64,000 nt of DNA from Rhizophagus sp. LPA8_4_AMF (Eukaryota > Glomeromycota > Glomeromycetes > Glomerales > Glomeraceae): positions 1 to 64,000 of the forward strand of contig JADRCO010000023.1 in assembly GCA_021464525.1 (NCBI GenBank), given 5' to 3'. The notes beneath the pieces were generated by a model that was given only the letters and a program-made list of their open reading frames with translations, searched no databases and was not told the DNA's origin. The position numbers were made by a program, and so were the translations under genes. Below, in pieces: positions 48,457 through 60,777 of this stretch (positions are counted from its first letter, which is position 1; each line of letters starts with the position of its first letter).

Positions 48457-49180
48457 TTGTCATCTTTCTCATACCAATTATTTGTTCTCATTGAGGTTTT
48501 CCTTGGATTCAGAGAACTGGAAGCACATCGTGGCCACAGTTTGCTGTTTATGGGGAAAGCTACTGTGAACGTCCTTCTCTGTTTCCAGAAATTTCCAGTT
48601 GACTACAAATTTTTGAGCGCAAGTCTATTGCTGCATGAATAACGAAAATTAGGGAATGTAACTTGGTGCAAACCTAGAAAGCTAATACTTGTATGAAGGA
48701 TGACTTTCATATATTTCAGATTAGGCAAAATGTTCTGTTACCATGCCAACCCATTCATTTATGTTTTTTGGTTCAATAGTACAGTATCACTTGAAAATTA
48801 TTATATCAATAAGATGGAGAATTGATTTGATATTGATATTATGACTAAATACGATTTGTTGATTGAGAATAGATATATTTGAAAGATATTAGTTAATATA
48901 TCGTAAAAATGTTTAACAGAATTCAAATTTATACACGTGACATTATTAATATCTTGGCAAATATTTGCTGATCCGTCGATCTAATAGAAAATTTTCCATA
49001 TCGAATTTTCCAATTTATAAATATGGAAATATAATTTATTACAATTGTACTGTACAACTCTGGCTATGAATTTGGAACACAACAAGATACATATATAAAT
49101 TGTACAACTTGAAAAAAATTTTTTAACAACCGTTTTATTCTTGACATTACTCGTACAAAAATCGATACAAAGACATAATA

Positions 49181-52100
49181 ATGTCAAAAAAAGAAAGTAT
49201 TTTTAATTCAAATGAAGAAAATATCCAACTTATTAATAAAAATGATGATACATTTGAACCAAAATTTGGAATTTTTAAATTATTAGATTATGATTTGAAT
49301 TTAGAAGAAAGAAAAATGAAATTTAAAGAATATGATCGTATCATATGTGAAGATTGTAATCAAGAAATTGAAAAATCCAATTTTATATGTTATAATTGTT
49401 ATAATAAGGAAACCGATTGTAATGAACAAAATCGTATGAATTATGGAATGTGTAAATTTTGTTTTAAATCAAATGCTTCTTTTGGTTGTTGTAAAATTAA
49501 AATTTTTAAATCATCAGATTATGATTTAAATTTAGAAGAAAGAAAATTAAAATATAAAGATTGTGATATTATTTTATGTGAAAAATGTAATAGAGAAATT
49601 GATAAATTAAATTATTGTTGTTATAATTGTACAAATTTTAATTTTGGAATTTTTAAAATATCAGATTATAATTTAAATTTAAAAGAAAGAAAAGCAAAAT
49701 ATGATGAATGTGATGGTATTTTATGTGAAAAATGTAGTCAAAAAATTGATAAACAGGATTTTTATTGTATATTTTGTTATGTTAAAGAAACTGATTGCAA
49801 GAAAAAAGGTCAAATGAAATATGGATCAAATTTTGGAATTTTTAATACATCAGATTATAATTTAAATTTAGAAGAAAGAAAAGTTAAATATAAGGATTAT
49901 GATGGAATTTTATGTGAAGAATGTAATCAAGAAATTAATAAACAATATCATTATTGTTTTCATTGTTATTCTAAAGAAACTGATAATAATAAAAAAGGTA
50001 ATATGACATATGGAACATCTAAAATTGGAATTTTTCAAATATCAGATTATGATTTAAATTTGGAAGAAAGGAAAGAAAAATATAATGATTATGATAATAT
50101 TTTATGTGAAGAATGTAATCAAGAAATTGACAAGCAATACTATTATTGTAATTACTGTTATAATGATATGGAAGGAAATGGTGAATGTAAAGTATGTTTT
50201 ATAGGAAATAATGATAATTGTTGTTCATTTTATGAATTTCAACAATTTCTTGAAAATTTTAATAAATGGATTAGTGAAAATAAAATTATTGATGTTAAAA
50301 GACCAATAGTTGAAATTTCAGATTATGATTTAGATGAAGATGATAGACAAGAAAAATATAAGAATTGTGATTATATTTTATGTGAGAATTGTGGTAAAAA
50401 GTATCATAATAATTATTGTTATTATTGTTATGATAAAGAGATGAAAGTACTGGAAGAATTGATATCTAGATTACAACCTAAATTACAAGATTATGAAGAT
50501 TTTTATTTTAAAGTATATAATAAAGAGACAAAAGAATTAAAAGAATTAAAAGAATTACAATCTATTTTAAAAGATTATGAAAATATTTATTTTAAATTAG
50601 AAGGTAATTTAGGAATATTTAAACAAATTATTCAACAATTTGAAAGCACAAAATATTATATAGATAATCAGAAAATTCTTATAAATAATATAAGATATAA
50701 TGGAGTAAATAATTGTGATCGCAAACTTCGTTCTTATTGTGATTGTTATGATAATGAGATTAATCTTAATGAAAAAAAGCGTATGGAATTTGGAAAATGT
50801 AAAGATTGCTCTCGAATAAATGAAGGTTTGAATGATTGTTTATCCTGTAAACCTGAACGCTTCCAAAGGGATTTTAATAAGTGGACTAGCGGAAATAAGA
50901 TTATTGATAAATTAATACAAGATAATCAACGTATAGCAGTTGAAAAATATGATTTATTATTAGAGTGGATTCCGTATAATAAATTTACAAATATTAAATA
51001 TATAGCTGAAGGAGGTTTTGCTAAGGTATATTCAGCCACATGGATTGATGGACAAATTAAAAAGTGGAGTCAATTAAATAATAATTGGAGAAGAAATGGA
51101 ACATTAACAGTAGCTTTAAAAATTTTAAATGATTCAGAAAATGTAAGCGATGATTTCCTAAATGAGGTAAGTAAAAAAAAAAATTAAGATATTTAAAATT
51201 AAGTTACTAAGAATTTTACTAATTTTTATTAATTATATTGATAGTTGAACTTTTTTAATAAAGTTAGTGGTTGTATGTGTATAATAAAATGTTTTGGAAT
51301 TACTCAAGATCCTATCACTCACAATTATGCATTAGTATTGCAATATATGGAAAATGGTAATTTACGTTCATATCTTGGACAAACTGCTAATTCAATAACG
51401 TGGGAACAAAGATTGAATAAAATATATGATATCTGTCTTGCACTTAATGACATTCATAAATATGGATTAATTCATAAAGATCTTCATCCGGGAAATATTT
51501 TTATTGGTTCCACATTTGCATATATTGGAGATTTTGGATTTTGTATGCCAGCAAACGAATGTTTATCAAATTCAGAAAAGAATATTTATGGAGTAATTCC
51601 ATATATTGCACCTGAAATATTACGTAGAAAAACACATACACTGGCATCCGATATATATTCATTAGGTATTATTATTAATGAAATAATTACAGGAATTCCA
51701 CCTTTTAATAAGCAACCACATGACCATTTACTTGTATTGGATGTTTGTCGAGGTTTACGTCCAAATATTAGAGCGGAAACTCCAAATTCTTTAAGAGAAT
51801 TAATTGAAAAATGTTGGGATGCAAGTCCAGAAAACCGTCCAACCTCTAAAGAAATTTTTTATACATTATCAAATAATCTTAATGAATATAAAAATATGTT
51901 ACGTAATTTCAATGAAACAACAACAATGCAATCTTATGAAACACATCCTCAAGCTATTTATACAAGTCGACTTCTCATTTCTCAAAATTTGAATTCAAAT
52001 TTACCAGAACCTGTAAATTGTTCAAATCAACAAGAATTTGTATCTTCAGGTAAAAAATTATTTTTATATTATTTATATATTATTTGTATTATTTGTTCAA

Positions 52101-52207
52101 AATAATAAAGTTAATATATACATTTATTTATTATTATAGAAAAATTCTCTACTTTAAATTCTGAATGTTTAGAATGTGAAATTATCATTAATTTGAGCCA
52201 AAATTAG
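49181..52207 (+). CDS. Tyrosine-kinase-like (TKL) protein kinase with six N-terminal CxxC repeats
   Basis: Three exons (49181-51166, 51245-52049, 52140-52207) give 952 aa. Residues about 28-425 hold six tandem modules built on SDYxLNLEERKxKYxxxD, ILCExCNxEIDK and CxxCY, each with two CxxC pairs as in zinc ribbons. A coiled coil (about 420-500) and a degenerate Cys-rich seventh module (about 507-570) follow. The kinase domain (about 600-885) has AEGGFAKVY, VALK (K647), HKDLHPGN (D741), DFGF (D758), PYIAPE and CWDASPENRP; all catalytic residues are present, so it should be active. It resembles the greatly expanded TKL kinases of arbuscular mycorrhizal fungi. Substrate and ligand are unknown; the repeats probably bind zinc and mediate recognition. 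Confidence 0.85.
49265..50450 (+). repeat. Six tandem coding repeats (CxxC modules)
   Basis: Approximate module starts are 49265, 49496, 49642, 49831, 50026 and 50311; lengths vary from about 145 to 285 nt because the linkers differ. The DNA is less similar than the protein pattern, indicating older duplications under selection on the Cys pairs and the DYxLNLEER helix. Confidence 0.85.
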
Positions 52208-52300
52208 GATATTAACAAAAATATTATTTGTGTTAACAAATCTTTGGTTACTAACATTCTTTAATATTTGTATAATTATAAAAATTTATTTATTATTTAT

Positions 52301-52468
52301 TCACAAAAACATCACTCTTAAATTTCTATCTAAATCATCTGCCATACTCTCATTTCTTTCATCACTATCACTACGACTTGGACTTTGTTCTTTTAACCAC
52401 CTTTTAATTCTTCTAATAACTTCACTTGTATTACAATAATATTGCCAACATATTGCAATTTTTACCAT
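52301..52468 (-). CDS. Small open frame, possible terminal exon of an unknown gene
   Basis: A 55-codon frame with a good-looking protein composition: EVIRRIKRWLKEQSPSRSDS, then DERNESMADDLDRNLRVMFL. No splice partner upstream could be fixed; just upstream is another readable stretch (VLIGHSTAVVRKFVQDLRR) in a different frame. It may be a fragment of a decayed gene. Confidence 0.25.
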   Translation of the reverse strand: MVKIAICWQYYCNTSEVIRRIKRWLKEQSPSRSDSDERNESMADDLDRNLRVMFL

Positions 52469-53179
52469 AATTATATAGTAACTCTTCTTAAATCTTGTAC
52501 AAATTTCCTAACCACTGCTGTACTATGACCAATTAAAACTTTATATCTTTAATCATTTTTTCATCATAATCATCAATAATATTCTTTCAATATACAATTC
52601 TCTACTACCATCATTAATTTGTTTATTTAGTTTTGTATTTTTACTGTACTGTATGTTTTATATCAATTATCATTTAATAATTAATCTAATTAAATATTAA
52701 TTAATTTTTTTTTTATCAACATATAGTTTCCTCATGTATAAAAACTTAGTGGTTTTAATTCTTTCTTTAATAAATGATGAATAAAGGAATTGCGTTCATT
52801 AGGCGCAAGAAAAATAAGCAAGTCACTAAAACTTTCATACTATCACATTTTTTTTGTTTGAACTAGTTAATCAAATGAGAAAATCGCTAATTTCGGCCTC
52901 GATATTCATTTAAAATATAATATCAGAATATGTATAAGATAATGAAAAGTTTTCTATATAAATTTATAAAATATTTATGAAATATGTTTACTATAAATAA
53001 GATATATTTATTAAAATAATTATAATTCATAGTAATTTCACAATCTAAACAACTATCGATTCACATTTATAATTTCTATAATGAATTTATAAGAAATTGA
53101 AATTTTAATAATTTTAAAATAAGATTTTAATAGTAATTTTTGCCTTTAATTATTATAATATAATCAGGTAAATTTAATT

Positions 53180-54350
53180 TAAGATCGTGAATTTATAGGA
53201 ACAAATTGAGGAGTTTGCTTACTTGAGAAGTTATTTTTTGTTTTATTGATGGAATTATTGTTTTCTTATCAACTGTATTATTTGATAATTCTATATGCTT
53301 CCTAAAGTTGTAAATACCATCCGTCTAAAAATAAATTTGTCTAGTAGTTGGTCATTACATCCTAACATTTCTGAATTAATTCCTTCAAAGGTTTTGGTGT
53401 TTCCGGTCTAATAATTGGACGTGATCCAAGACAAATATCAATTGCAAGACATTGATCATATCAAAATATGTTTATTTCCAGAAATTATCTTATTTATAAT
53501 AATACTAAAGAGCTTATGGCAGATTCCTTTGTATATTCTTTGTCATGTCATATTTCAGGTGCCATATATGGCATTACTCCATAGATTTTCTCTACTTTTG
53601 AGTTTGATGAAATGCAAAATCCCAAATCACTAATAGATAATTCTTACCTTTACTAATAGAATGCAAAAATATTTTCTGGGTGGATTTCTATGAATTATAT
53701 TATCAGTCAAGTCCCAAACAAATGTGTTTTATAATATCTAACTTATCATTTAGTGTTAATGAATCGTAGTTTTTATGAAGGTAAAAATGTAAATTACAAT
53801 CTTTAAATTCCATTACTAACGCATAATTATTATGAGTAATAGGTTCTTGTGTGATTCCATAAAATATTTTCAAAAATTTTAACCGTATTGTAATAAATGA
53901 AAAAATAAATAAATAAAATAAAATAAATAAAATAGATATTGAGCGCAAATATTTTCATTTATATAAAATACATCTTCACATAATTTTAATACTTTTAAAG
54001 CAACTTTAAATGATACAGTTCTTTTCCATTTATCAGATTCCTGATCACATTTATTGATTCCAAGTAACATAAAACCTCCTGCATCTACACTATTAACATC
54101 TACAAAATATCAAACTGGATCTATTCTTGTATTAATTTATCAATAAATTTATTTCCACTAGTCCACTTATCAAAATCTTGTTGAAATCGGTTTGAATTAC
54201 AAGATTCAGTTTCATTATCATAACAATTTTTACAATATAGAACTTTTATTAATTTTTGGTTTACATTTTTCACATAAAATAAACTTGTAATTATTAACAT
54301 TCAAATTATAATCCAATGATTTAAATATTATAGTAGTATTCATATTATTA
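53180..54350 (-). pseudogene. Decayed paralogue of the CxxC-repeat TKL kinase
   Basis: Read on the minus strand, fragments appear in the order of the intact kinase: a CxxC piece (FILCEKCKPKINKSS), RFQQDFDKWTSGNKFIDKLI, a Gly-rich remnant, TVSFKVALKVL, FYGITQEPITHNNYALVMEF, IIHRNPPRKYF in place of HKDLHPGNIF, VEKIYGVMPYMAPEI, and finally RPIIRPETPKPLKELIQKC. Frames change between pieces, the catalytic Asp of HRD has become Asn, the DFG Asp-Phe pair reads DLG, and the conserved Trp after EKC is a stop. It is clearly non-functional. Only one degraded CxxC module is readable, so it was shorter at the N-terminus or has lost modules. Confidence 0.75.
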
Positions 54351-55385
54351 CTAGCTATAAAAAATCGAAATAATAGAATATTAAAGTTTGTCTTGGTTAA
54401 AAAAAAAAAGATATTTTCTTAAGTATCCTTAGTTTCTTTTTTATAAAGCGATATAAAAAAATTTGATTCTTTGTGATTACTCCACCGAAAATATTCCGAG
54501 TCCCCAGGAGAAATGTCTGGAATATAATTGTGTAATTTAAATGGTTAAATATTATTATTAAGAAGCATGATAACAAAAAACAAGTAAAATACTATTACAT
54601 AAATTTGCGATATATTGAAATACATAAATTTGTATGATGAATTTAATAAATAAATAATGTATTTTAAATATTTTAATAAGACCCGAATACTAGGATTAAA
54701 TAGTAAGTAATAGAATTTTTACTTGAATGTGGCACAATAAATGTGATCAAACAATACGCACTTACAAATATGGAGAATAATTAATTATAAGGATTGTTAG
54801 TCTACAAGATGATATAAAATACAGAATTATTGCCTTTTTAAATATGATTTTTGAAAAAAAAGACAAGATGAGCATATAGTACATATCGTATATATTATCA
54901 TTGTTGATCTAATCTCTAGTTTATGTACCGATCATTGAATTGACACATACCGATGAATTTCCTTTGTCCCGTTTCACAACTAATAATAAAATCTCATTAT
55001 ACCGATATTATATATAATTTCACAATATAACAATTATATCGATACAAATTCTTTGCACCCTTATAATAATGTATTAAGAATATTTGGTTACACTAATGAT
55101 TAATTCTGCCCGGCACCGTAAATTTGGCAAAGGTAATATTGGCCTAGAAGTTAATCATAATTCCGGCAAGAACTAGATTTGGCCCGCATTATAGTTTGCT
55201 CCGATATTTTAATATACCAATATTTTTTTCTAAAAAAACAGCTGTACCGGTATTATTTAATAAAATACTGTAATAAGAGCTTAATTTAAATATCATAATT
55301 ACATTTAAAGCAGATTGTTATCTCAATAAAATGAAATAATATAATATTTATTTAATTCATGAATAAATGTTTAAATGTTTTAAAG
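54351..55385. other. Spacer, including left end of the tandem duplication
   Basis: About 1 kb without genes. The stretch around 54715-54790 (ACTTGAATGTGGCACAATAAATGTGATCA and following) recurs at about 60260-60330, marking the left limit of the duplicated unit. Confidence 0.55.
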
Positions 55386-57085
55386 TTATTCTTCAGTTAA
55401 TGAAATAAAAGCATCATAAAAAGATTTTTTAATAAATTTCCAATGTCGTTTTAATTTTTCATAAATCTTTTCATCTTTTTCTTCTTCTTCCTCGTCTTCA
55501 TCATCATCGTCATCCAAATAATTTGAATACTCAAACTCCTTATCCAAGTTAGGATTAAATTCCATTGACTCGACTAAAATTAAATTAGACAATTACTGAG
55601 TGATGGTTTTTGATATTCCAAAATAAATAAATTAAAATACTTACAGCAAATTTTACCAAAGTTTAGATGACATAAAATTGTATTTATGAACGTCAATCCT
55701 AATAAAACTGTTCCTAAGATTTCTGTAATAATAAATAATTTCAAATTATTAATTATAATGAATTTTTTAGATTTAAATTTGATATTTTAAAATAATAACT
55801 TACGGCTTATCAAAAATGTTGCTGCCAAAATATAATAAAGAACACCTTGAATAATAAGAGCAGAATAAATTAAAAAAACACTAAACTTTAACTCCTTTCT
55901 AATCTAAAGTTAAATTTAATAAAAATTAATAAACTTTTAAATTAAAAATAGGATTAAATAAATAAAATACACTTACAATTTTTAAACTTAATGTTAAAAT
56001 AAATAATGCCAAAACAATTGTGACAATCATAATTATATAAGTGAGACCTAAGTAAGTAAATGAATATACTCTTAATATTAACTAGACGTTAATAAAATAA
56101 ATAAAGTAAATATTTAACACCATACATACCGATTAATTCAGTAAGATTTTCTTTAATAAAAATTAGGTCACGTATGATAATAAGATGTAATGTTATATAC
56201 AATAAGAAATTATAAAATTTGTATATAATATAAGATTCTAATATTAAAAAATATATAATTAAAAAAATGATTATGAATTAGTACTAATAAATAATTTTTT
56301 ATAAAAGATAATACTTACTTTTTATCTTATCATTTAATATTAAAAATTTGGTATGTGAAATAACATCCCAGTACCTAAATTAATAAATCATTAAAAAAAA
56401 TTGCTTAAAAAATCCATCAAAAAGATTAATTTCAACTTACTTATTTTTCCACATCATAATAATTAATATAATATATAAAAAAGCAAAAAATATTATTAAC
56501 CCACTAGCAATAATATTTGGAATAATAAACGTCATTCTGAATTTCTTTTCATCAATCCCATGAGAAAACTTTTTGACAATGTCAGAGTTGATCACTTTAC
56601 ATGAAAAATTTTTTCAAACAATATTATTAGAGAAAATTAACGTAAATTAATGATAACGAATAGACATGAATTATATTACTTGAATATTTAAGAACATAAT
56701 CAATATCATTAGTGTACATGTATCTTGAATAAGCCTTGGTAAAATATAGCACAATATCAATTAAAATAATACTTTGTATAATATTCACTACACAAAAAGC
56801 TAATAAATAAAGTAAAGTTTTTCTAAAAAACTATTTTATGAACAAATATTTTAGTATAATAAAAATGAAAGTAAAAAAAGTTAGTAAAAGAAAGAATAAA
56901 TTTACAGTATAAATTCCTGACACAAAGAATACAGATGTGATTATAATCAACCAATCCGTTCTTATTGGTAATATAACTATGCCTATAATATAAATTATAA
57001 TTTCAGTTAGAAATATTCCTAAAAATATAATATTAAGGTAACGATTTCGTTTATTCTTTTTCTCATTATTCGAACCGAAATCCAT
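55386..57085 (-). CDS. Polytopic membrane protein with acidic C-terminal tail (copy 1)
   Basis: Nine exons (57085-56906, 56830-56680, 56594-56441, 56374-56319, 56237-56130, 56047-55977, 55903-55804, 55722-55645, 55573-55386) give 361 aa. A basic start (NNEKKNKRNRY) precedes seven or eight hydrophobic helices, e.g. LNIIFLGIFLTEIIIYIIG, LLYLLAFCVVNIIQSIILID and ILGTVLLGLTFINTILCHL. Between TM3 and TM4 is a conserved hydrophilic segment (DIVKKFSHGIDEKKFRM). The tail has a run of Asp/Glu (DDDDDEDEEEEEKDEK) followed by a basic helix. The layout is receptor- or channel-like, but no known family is recognised. It is head to head with the two-TM protein gene (473 bp). Confidence 0.75.
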
Positions 57086-57557
57086 TTTTTTTTTTTTTAA
57101 AAAAAAAAATGTGTATACTTTACAACAAGTATTGCGTATTTAATGTATTAAGGACAAGCGAATGTCTAGCCGTATATCTATTTTTTTAAATAATTACAAA
57201 ATCACCGGAAACTTATAGCCGGTACCTATTATTTGTAAAAGATGGGATAAACTTTTAACAGTAACTTTATTTGTAATTTTTTAGTCATTGTTTTCGTTGT
57301 TTTCCAATTATAGAAAAGATATGGGTTCTGTTGTAGACCAAACTTGACCATGTCCTAAATTATTGGCCCATTCCAATAATGCCTTAAAACTGTACCACCT
57401 TCCTAATTTGGGCCGATGGGACGATGGTTTGATTTGGTTTACAACAGTTCCAAAAAAATATTAGCCTGATGTGCATCAGTTCATAATAAAAGCAATTCAA
57501 ACGTTCTTTTGAAAAAAAAATGAGTTGTTATTTATACGATAAAATAAAAAGATAAAA
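57086..57557. promoter_or_regulatory. Bidirectional promoter of the membrane pair, copy 1
   Basis: 472 bp between divergent ATGs. Blocks such as ATTAGCCTGATGTGCATCAGTT and TTCAAACGTT, just before the plus-strand gene, recur before its copy-2 partner (62785-62825), suggesting retained control elements. Confidence 0.45.
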
Positions 57558-59026
57558 ATGTTTTTTTTAAATTCAATTTATAATCATCGATCAACTGAAC
57601 CAGTTTGGTTTAGATTTTTTCGGGGTTTTTTTGCTATTACTCTCACCGGGATAATCATATATTATTCAATCTTTCAATTTCTAAAAATTGGCACCGAAGC
57701 TTCTATTGCTGTTAAATTTGAAAATATTGATGGTAAGAAAAAATATATATATATTTTTTTTTATAAAGGATTGAAAATTAAAATAAATAAAAATAAACAT
57801 GCATATTTTTGGAAAAATAGGACATAGACTTAATATGAGTATATGTACCGGAATTTCCAACGGGATTAATAAATTTGACGTGACTTTAAATGAAGATTAC
57901 GCGATAACCAACGATACAATAAACCGTCAAAATGTTAGTTATAATGATCTTAATGGACGTTCTAATTTTTGGATGAATATCACTACCAATATCAACAATA
58001 ATATTAATGAAACCAAATTTCATAATTTTAGTGATCCTTATTGTAACCCTTATTATATTCCTAATAATTTATTATCTTTAAATCTCGAATCTTTTCAATT
58101 ATTATATTCTGAAAACAAATCTAATATAATTTTCGATAATAAAATTAATTCTAAGGGTAGTATTATAAATGATGATAATGTAGGATCAATGGAAACAGCC
58201 CATTTTTCGCTTTATCTAGGAAGAGCTTATTTTATATCTTATAACCCGATCATTGTTAATAATTTTGGAGACTTTAAATATAAATTGGAATTAAATCCAC
58301 GATTAGAACAACTGCCCATACAATTAGAATCCAATGAAATTAGTCTTAAAGTTTTTTTACGTATGTTTTCAAATTCGAAAATTGCTAGATTTGAGACAAC
58401 AAGAAAATATAATTGTAAGTATATATATATACACCTATGTTTATTAATGATTCAGATTAATTTAATATAAATTTAATTTTATTAGATACAGACTTAATAT
58501 CTAATCTTGGAGGTTTCTATGGTGCTATAGCCGGTAAGCTACAAATCTATTCGAAAAAAAAATATACGTACACGAGTTTAATTTAGTACAATTTTTAGGA
58601 ATCTTTGTTTTATTTTTTGGAATGCAAAAACATGAACCATGGTAAGTAGTATATATTACTTGTTAGTAATTAAGAAATTTTTTATATATTATAAATTTTT
58701 TTCTTTTTATTAAAAGGGGTTTGGCACAAAAATATTTTTTTTCTTGCACGCATTGTAGAAAAAGTTTAAAAAGATATTTTGCAAGTAAATATGTTTCATC
58801 TGCCGGTATTCCATTAGTTGAAAAGGTTAATAAAAGGCCTGAAGGATCCTCTTTAGAGGAAAGAGTTCAAATTTTGGAAACTTTATTACGAGATTATTAT
58901 TTAGATGATTATTATTTAAAGAAAGTTAAAAATGTTAGAATTAAACATAAAAGACTTCTTAAAAAATATAAAGAAATTAACGGACAAGATAATGAAAATA
59001 CAGAGCTTAATGATTTTATAGTTTAA
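57558..59026 (+). CDS. Two-TM membrane protein with large glycosylated ectodomain (copy 1)
   Basis: Five exons (57558-57732, 57821-58414, 58486-58533, 58599-58641, 58717-59026) give 389 aa. TM1 is about residues 22-45 (FFAITLTGIIIYYSIFQF). The ectodomain (about 55-260) has many Asn-x-Ser/Thr sequons and the conserved MSICTGISN and AHFSLYLGRAY. TM2 is LISNLGGFYGAIAGIFVLFF. A cytosolic tail follows with CTHCRK and a basic coiled coil (LEERVQILETLLRDYYLDDY and on). The N-in, loop-out, C-in topology with a Gly-rich TM2 recalls DEG/ENaC- or P2X-type subunits, but no sequence signature supports that. No family is recognised. Confidence 0.75.
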
Positions 59027-60777
59027 ATATTTGTTTACTTTGTTTTTTTTTTCATTTCCAATTTGGATTTTTTTAAATTATTTTCAATAATAATTTAATC
59101 ATAGTAAAAGCATTGTTATTAATGGTATCAATAAGAGATCTTTAAAAGAAACAATTAAAAATTCGATTTTTTAAAATAAATAATTGAAAGAACTTTTTGA
59201 TGTATTTACTTCCCGATTTAATTTTTATCATGTATCATTCATTTATAATGAAAGCCTATTAAAACGTGACTTCCTTTATGACTGATGAAAACATCCGAAA
59301 AATTTGAATAATGTATAAACCTAACTTTAGCAAAATTTGAGACATATACCGAATATTTTATAAAATTAATACTGGAATTAGGATAATAAGTGTTGGAATT
59401 TTTACTTAAATATGGCTTCCCCAGACTAAGATAAGCTTTTGAAAAGAAAATATAGTAATACTAAATTTAATAAAAATGAAAAATGAAACCCGGTAGTGAA
59501 GCCTAGTACCTTAAGATTAAGGAGTCATGGAATATACGTATCTTTAATATTTAAAAAAAAAATAATAATAATGAATTTTTATATTACTAAAACAAAAATA
59601 TAAGCAAACAATAATTATTATTGTAACATATTGCACTTTACTATATTAATCATTTTTTATTTTCAATAGTAATCAATTTTTCTACTTCTATCATTTTTAC
59701 CATTTTATTACGTATTACGTTCATTATTTTTTTACCATTTATTTTTGCAAATCACTTTTTTTCAATATATTAACATAATAACCTACTATCCATGGACCAA
59801 TTGGACCATGAAGCGCGGTTCCAAGAAAGCATATATTATACTTTAAATTAAACATAAGCTTAAGTTTATGGCACAGACTTTCTTTTCCCAAGCTAATTAA
59901 TATGATATCAAATTCAGGAAATTTTTTCGTTTTTTATTAAAAAAAAAATCCCAGTTTTAAAATTCAATAACTTTGCATTTAATTAGGATTTTTTAAAAAA
60001 ATATTAAAAATTTAAAGAATACACAATAACTTAAAAAGTGATATAATACCTTGCTTTTTCGAAAATATACCGATACTAAAGGAAAAATTTTTTTTATGGA
60101 AATGTATCCAAGAATAAATACTTATTATTGTCCGAAACCTGAATACTTTTTATATTGGAAAAAACATTCTGTTACATGTAATTGTTTGGGATACTCTTGT
60201 AGAATTTTGAAAGAAAATAGTGAAAAGAATTCAAAGTTATTAAGGTAGGGAATCTACAAGATTTTGTACTTGAATGTGACACAATGAATGTGATCATTTA
60301 CAAATATGAAAACAATTAAAAGAGTTTTTGTCTATAAGATAAAATAATAAAAGCTTAATTGTCCGAAACGTAGGCTCAGGTACACTTCCAAACTGGGAAA
60401 TTTCTGCGTGTCCGCACGCGTGTAAATACCAATCAAATTCTAGGATATCGTGTAACTATCGATTTTAATCGATTTTGTTTATATTTTAAAAGTTTAATTT
60501 ATAAATCAAAATCTAAAATTCGTAACGTAGCATAACGAAACTATGAAATTTTCAGCTTTAATGATAAACTATACATAATTATACATTTTTTTACTATATT
60601 TTTAAAAGATACATTATTGATCATGTGATTTTAACGCTTCAAACGCTCTAACAGTTCCTGTTAATTAATTACATTTAAAGCAGATTGGTTCCAATATTAT
60701 ATCTCTCTTTGTGATTAATAAAATAAAATAATATAATATTTATTTAATTCATGAATAAATGTTTAAATGTTTTAAAG
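59027..60777. other. Spacer between tandem copies
   Basis: About 1.75 kb with no supportable gene. A 65-codon frame (60051-60248) with CNCLGYSC has no support elsewhere. The junction of copies lies near 60260, where the ACTTGAATGTGRCACAAT block reappears. Confidence 0.5.

Larger units (their letters stand above)
44287..49180. other. Gene-poor accessory region with transposon-like debris
   Basis: Nearly 4.9 kb without a supportable gene. It contains a 164-bp segment bounded by short inverted repeats (45527-45690), a segment with hAT-like terminal sequence (about 45960-46395), a CGGATAA-rich segment (47300-47420) and an imperfect short tandem duplication (48361-48456). The terminal part includes the kinase promoter. 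Confidence 0.6.
54715..60259. repeat. Tandem segmental duplication, copy 1 (about 5.54 kb unit)
   Basis: Copy 1 holds the divergent pair 55386-57085 (-) and 57558-59026 (+). Copy 2 starts near 60260 and runs to the window end with the same gene order and intron positions. Offsets between matching landmarks are 5542 (left flank), 5457 (minus gene start) and 5320 (plus gene start), so copies differ by indels mainly in spacers. Confidence 0.85.

Noticed and set aside
60051-60248. 65-codon plus-strand frame with CNCLGYSC
   Set aside because: Isolated, not present in copy 1 of the duplication and without neighbours; not enough to call a gene.
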